A stretch of 44,579 bases of DNA from Pirellula sp. GTDB taxonomy: Bacteria; Planctomycetota; Planctomycetia; Pirellulales; Pirellulaceae. The notes beneath the pieces are model-generated. The model was given only the letters and a program-made list of their open reading frames with translations. It was not told where the DNA came from and ran no database searches. The stretch is from assembly GCA_021736575.1 (NCBI GenBank), contig JAIPFP010000020.1, positions 1 through 44,579 on the forward strand, read 5' to 3'. Positions 42,181-44,579 of this stretch are shown piece after piece; within the stretch, counting starts at the first letter, position 1, and each line of letters opens with the position of its first letter. The translations under genes were made by a program, and so were the position numbers.

Positions 42181-44259
42181 CTACTGCTCATCCGAAAGCA
42201 ACTGCAGAGCGTCGACGATGACAAAACCTACGGTTTGATGGTTGCTTATGGTGATGGCCGTCTCAACTCCGCTTTCCAGTTGCACGCTGCCAACCGATTT
42301 GAAATGCTGGCCCGACGGCAGTGGCTGAGTTTGATCCACGGCAAAATGCTTTTTGTGAGAACCGCTGGTGACGGTCACGGGAACATTCGTAGCGCGGGTC
42401 TCGTGTGCCGAGTAGCTCATCAACAAATGATAGGCACCTGATTTCGGTACCTTGATTTGAAACGTAGCGGTCGCACTACCGTCGCCTGCTGTTTTATCGC
42501 TTGGCGCGCCGCTGAAGACATAGCCGCTTCCGACATGCGGTTTGAAATTCGCCGAGTGGGACCACTTGCCGGTCAACTTCGCAGTTGCATCATCGAGCAC
42601 GATTCCCGGCAGCGTCTTTGCGTCAATGAAACCGCTTGCTGTTGCCAATTCGGAGACGTCTGGCAATTCCAGAACCTGCTTCTGAGCAAGTAATCGCTCG
42701 CGAAGTTTTGGATACGGCAGCCCCTGCACAGGCGCATCGCTACGGGATGCCAATGCTGCCGCGATCCCCGCGCTTTGCCCGATGATCATCCAGGTTCCTT
42801 CGATCCGCAGCGACGAAATGCCGACGTGCGTGCACGAGAGAGCCACCGGCACAACCAGGTTGTCGCACTGCTCAGGTTTGGGCACGATCGAGCGATACGG
42901 GACGTGGTAAGCGTAGCCCTGCTTAGGATTGGCTCGCCTAACCGGGAAGATCGTCCCCTCATTGATAACACCCCCGCCTTTTAGAGCGATGCGCTGACAG
43001 TCATGGGAGTCGATCGGGAACGATGAGATTGCAATCGGGTCATCCTTCTCCGGCGTTTCGAGTATGTCCTTCTGGCTGATGACAACCATCCCTTTCATTC
43101 TTCGCGACTCGCGGACGTAGAGCGCGGGCGAGAAGTGGTCGTAACTCGCGAACTCGTCTTTGCACAACCCAAGCTTGGAATACCTGTCGCGAATGCTTGC
43201 GGGGACGGACAGATCCGTCGTCAGGAAGTGGATCAACTCAAGCGTGTATTGTTTATGTTTTTCCCAGATTTTCTTTCGTCCCTCTTCGTCGGCTGAATGC
43301 CACTCGTTTCCGCCGCCGATCAGGCCCATTGAGAATTGCCCGCCGATCGAGTTGTTGCCATCAAACTTGTTGCCAGGCAAAGGGTAAAGGTCAAAGCCGA
43401 TACCTTTTTCGTTCGCCGCCAAAGCGCGCCGGACGATCTCGAACACGGCCGGATCATAACTGGCCGGCTTGGGCATTGGCACGCGGTTGTCGGCAGCCTC
43501 GGTCAGACACAGCCGGAAGCTGTAAGTCATAACGTTCTTGTCACCGGCTTCCTCTGGCCCAGCATCATCGGTTGTGAGCAGGGGCAACAGTTCGCCTTGG
43601 TTGTCGAAGCCGTTGAGTTTCATCTTCTTTTTTGGGTACTGCTTTCCGGCCAGCGACTCGCCGTATTCCTCACGGCCTTCACGCCCGATCGTCCAGTCTA
43701 CACCCGCGGCCGCCATGAGGTCACCTTCATAAGTGCCGTCAATAAAGACCCTAGCAGCAAAAGCTCGGTTCTTGGTAACCAACGACGTGATCCGTGGGCC
43801 GTCTTTCGTAACCGATTTTAGATAACAATTGGTAAGTACCTTCACACCGGCCTCGTCGAGCATTTGGTTCGTCACCCGCGTGGCGACGTGCGGCTCGAAG
43901 GTCCATAGAGCCTGGTCCTTCACCGATGGCTGGTAGGGAGCATTAAGCCCACGACTTGTGTAATCCTTGACCACGCGAGTGTGCCATTCATCGAACAGCC
44001 CCATCACCGTACTGCGGACCATCTGGTTGGAGTCGCAATGGCTCAACCCGCCAGTACTCATCGCGCCGACGTGATCGCTCGGTTCTAGCAAAATCACCGA
44101 AGCCCCTTCGCGAGCAGCGGCAATGGCGGCACAGAATCCGCCGGGCGTCGCCCCATAGACAATGACGTCGGCATCGTTTTCGGCCATTGCTTTCTGACCC
44201 ATGCTTGCGATCAAAGTCATCGCAATAAAGAAGCGTCGAATCAAGGGTTTCCTACGCAT
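42181..44259 (-). CDS. FAD-dependent oxidoreductase with C-terminal xanthan-lyase/golvesin-like domain
   Basis: An exported flavoprotein of about 692 residues from ATG 44259 (the frame is open to 44295). The signal peptide 'RRFFIAMTLIASMGQKAMA' precedes the FAD loop 'ADVIVYGATPGGFCAAIAAA' and 'VILLEPSDHVGAMSTGGLSH'. Other marks are 'ARVFIDGTYEGDLMAAAGVD', 'AYHVPYRSIVPKPEQCDNLV' and 'GTWMIIGQSAGIAAALA', the standard set for this FAD_oxidored family. From about 560 to the end, a beta-sandwich with 'FQIKVPKSGAYHLLMSYSAH' and 'VGFVIVDALQLL' matches golvesin/xanthan-lyase-like carbohydrate-binding domains. It is probably active on carbohydrates outside the cytoplasm. The sulfatase gene follows 129 bp downstream from the stop to its chosen start, suggesting a shared polysaccharide-degradation role. 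Confidence 0.88.
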   Translation of the reverse strand: MRRKPLIRRFFIAMTLIASMGQKAMAENDADVIVYGATPGGFCAAIAAAREGASVILLEPSDHVGAMSTGGLSHCDSNQMVRSTVMGLFDEWHTRVVKDYTSRGLNAPYQPSVKDQALWTFEPHVATRVTNQMLDEAGVKVLTNCYLKSVTKDGPRITSLVTKNRAFAARVFIDGTYEGDLMAAAGVDWTIGREGREEYGESLAGKQYPKKKMKLNGFDNQGELLPLLTTDDAGPEEAGDKNVMTYSFRLCLTEAADNRVPMPKPASYDPAVFEIVRRALAANEKGIGFDLYPLPGNKFDGNNSIGGQFSMGLIGGGNEWHSADEEGRKKIWEKHKQYTLELIHFLTTDLSVPASIRDRYSKLGLCKDEFASYDHFSPALYVRESRRMKGMVVISQKDILETPEKDDPIAISSFPIDSHDCQRIALKGGGVINEGTIFPVRRANPKQGYAYHVPYRSIVPKPEQCDNLVVPVALSCTHVGISSLRIEGTWMIIGQSAGIAAALASRSDAPVQGLPYPKLRERLLAQKQVLELPDVSELATASGFIDAKTLPGIVLDDATAKLTGKWSHSANFKPHVGSGYVFSGAPSDKTAGDGSATATFQIKVPKSGAYHLLMSYSAHETRATNVPVTVTSGSHKKHFAVDQTQPLPSGQHFKSVGSVQLESGVETAITISNHQTVGFVIVDALQLLSDEQ

Positions 44260-44424
44260 TTGCATCATCCATCCACATCGCATTGCTTGCACCAAGACGA
44301 TTCCGTCTCTGGGCTTGCATGCGGCTAGAGTATGTACTTTATGGCCACGGCATATCGGCCATCCATTGTAGCCTAAGGCAGTATCATTTGCTCGCTCTTC
44401 GACGAGCGGCTATCTCGTTCGTCA

Positions 44425-44579
44425 TTCCCGCGAAGGCGGGAACCCAGTGGAGTGCGCGCGATGACTGGGGTCCCGCCTGCGCGGGAATGACGTGGAGCTG
44501 GGTTCCCGCCTGCGCGGGAATGACGTGGAGCTGGGTTCCCGCCTGCGCGGGAATGACGTGGAGCTGGGTTCCCGCCTGC
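44425..44579. repeat. 33-bp tandem hairpin array running off the window
   Basis: A first hairpin TTCCCGC-GAAG-GCGGGAA lies at 44425-44442. From 44471 onward TCCCGCCTGCGCGGGAATGA recurs with a strict 33-bp period (44471, 44504, 44537, 44570) to the end of the window. Each unit contains a CCCGC-CTGC-GCGGG palindrome followed by CGTGGAGCTG. The type resembles common bacterial REP palindromes (CATTCCCGCGAAGGCGGGAA) but in tandem. The units include no spacers, so this is not a CRISPR array. 44260-44424 shows no gene. Confidence 0.9.

Noticed and set aside
44425..44579. CRISPR array
   Set aside because: The periodic units are identical along their whole length with no variable spacers, and no cas gene is present.

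Overview
The window looks like a chromosomal segment of a planctomycete, most likely from the Pirellulales (Rhodopirellula/Pirellula-like). The evidence is a set of typical features: a giant secreted dockerin/cadherin protein with the N-terminal 'RLLRLESLETRALMAA' signature, arylsulfatases, a Ser/Thr kinase fused to a formylglycine-generating-enzyme (FGE) domain, DUF3500 and DUF1854 proteins, debris of a PVC-type heme-binding protein, and many short palindromic intergenic repeats. Shine-Dalgarno sites are often weak or absent, so several starts are chosen by signal peptide or domain boundaries. No rRNA, tRNA, CRISPR array, integrase or complete insertion sequence was seen.

Left part (1-12 kb): a minus-strand pair encodes a membrane pyrophosphatase followed after 19 bp by a histone-deacetylase/AcuC-like hydrolase that runs off the left edge. 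Next come an LRR lipoprotein, a cluster of palindromic repeats, a DUF3500 protein, and a membrane-anchored protein of unknown function whose end converges on DUF3500 across a hairpin. Then follows a possible carboxylate-reduction module: a short LuxE/PaaK-like AMP-forming ligase, an aldehyde dehydrogenase with features of the acylating type, and a convergent SDR. A type II NADH dehydrogenase is divergent from the SDR.

Middle part (12-31 kb): the 1422-residue secreted metalloprotease/cadherin/dockerin protein; a minus-strand folC - DUF1854 - nadB set (folate and NAD synthesis); a plus-strand run of ABC ATPase, ABC permease with a histidine-bearing extracytoplasmic domain, a membrane-anchored protein with an ATVPP repeat tail, a rhomboid protease and diaminopimelate decarboxylase; and a very large minus-strand exported protein of unknown function.

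Right part (31-44.6 kb): this is an eroded accessory zone. It has a broken ParDE toxin-antitoxin pair, a REP-like array, a kinase-FGE gene whose FGE domain is cut short, a small ORF that may be a gene fragment, an internally deleted sulfatase remnant and a heme-binding-protein tail containing a 15-bp tandem expansion. Next to these are an exported transglutaminase-like protein with a single-base frameshift in a C run and a 174-bp nested inverted-repeat (MITE-like) element. Beyond them is an apparently intact operon of an FAD-dependent oxidoreductase and a sulfatase whose active-site motif has Leu in place of Arg. The window ends in a 33-bp tandem array of a GC-rich hairpin.
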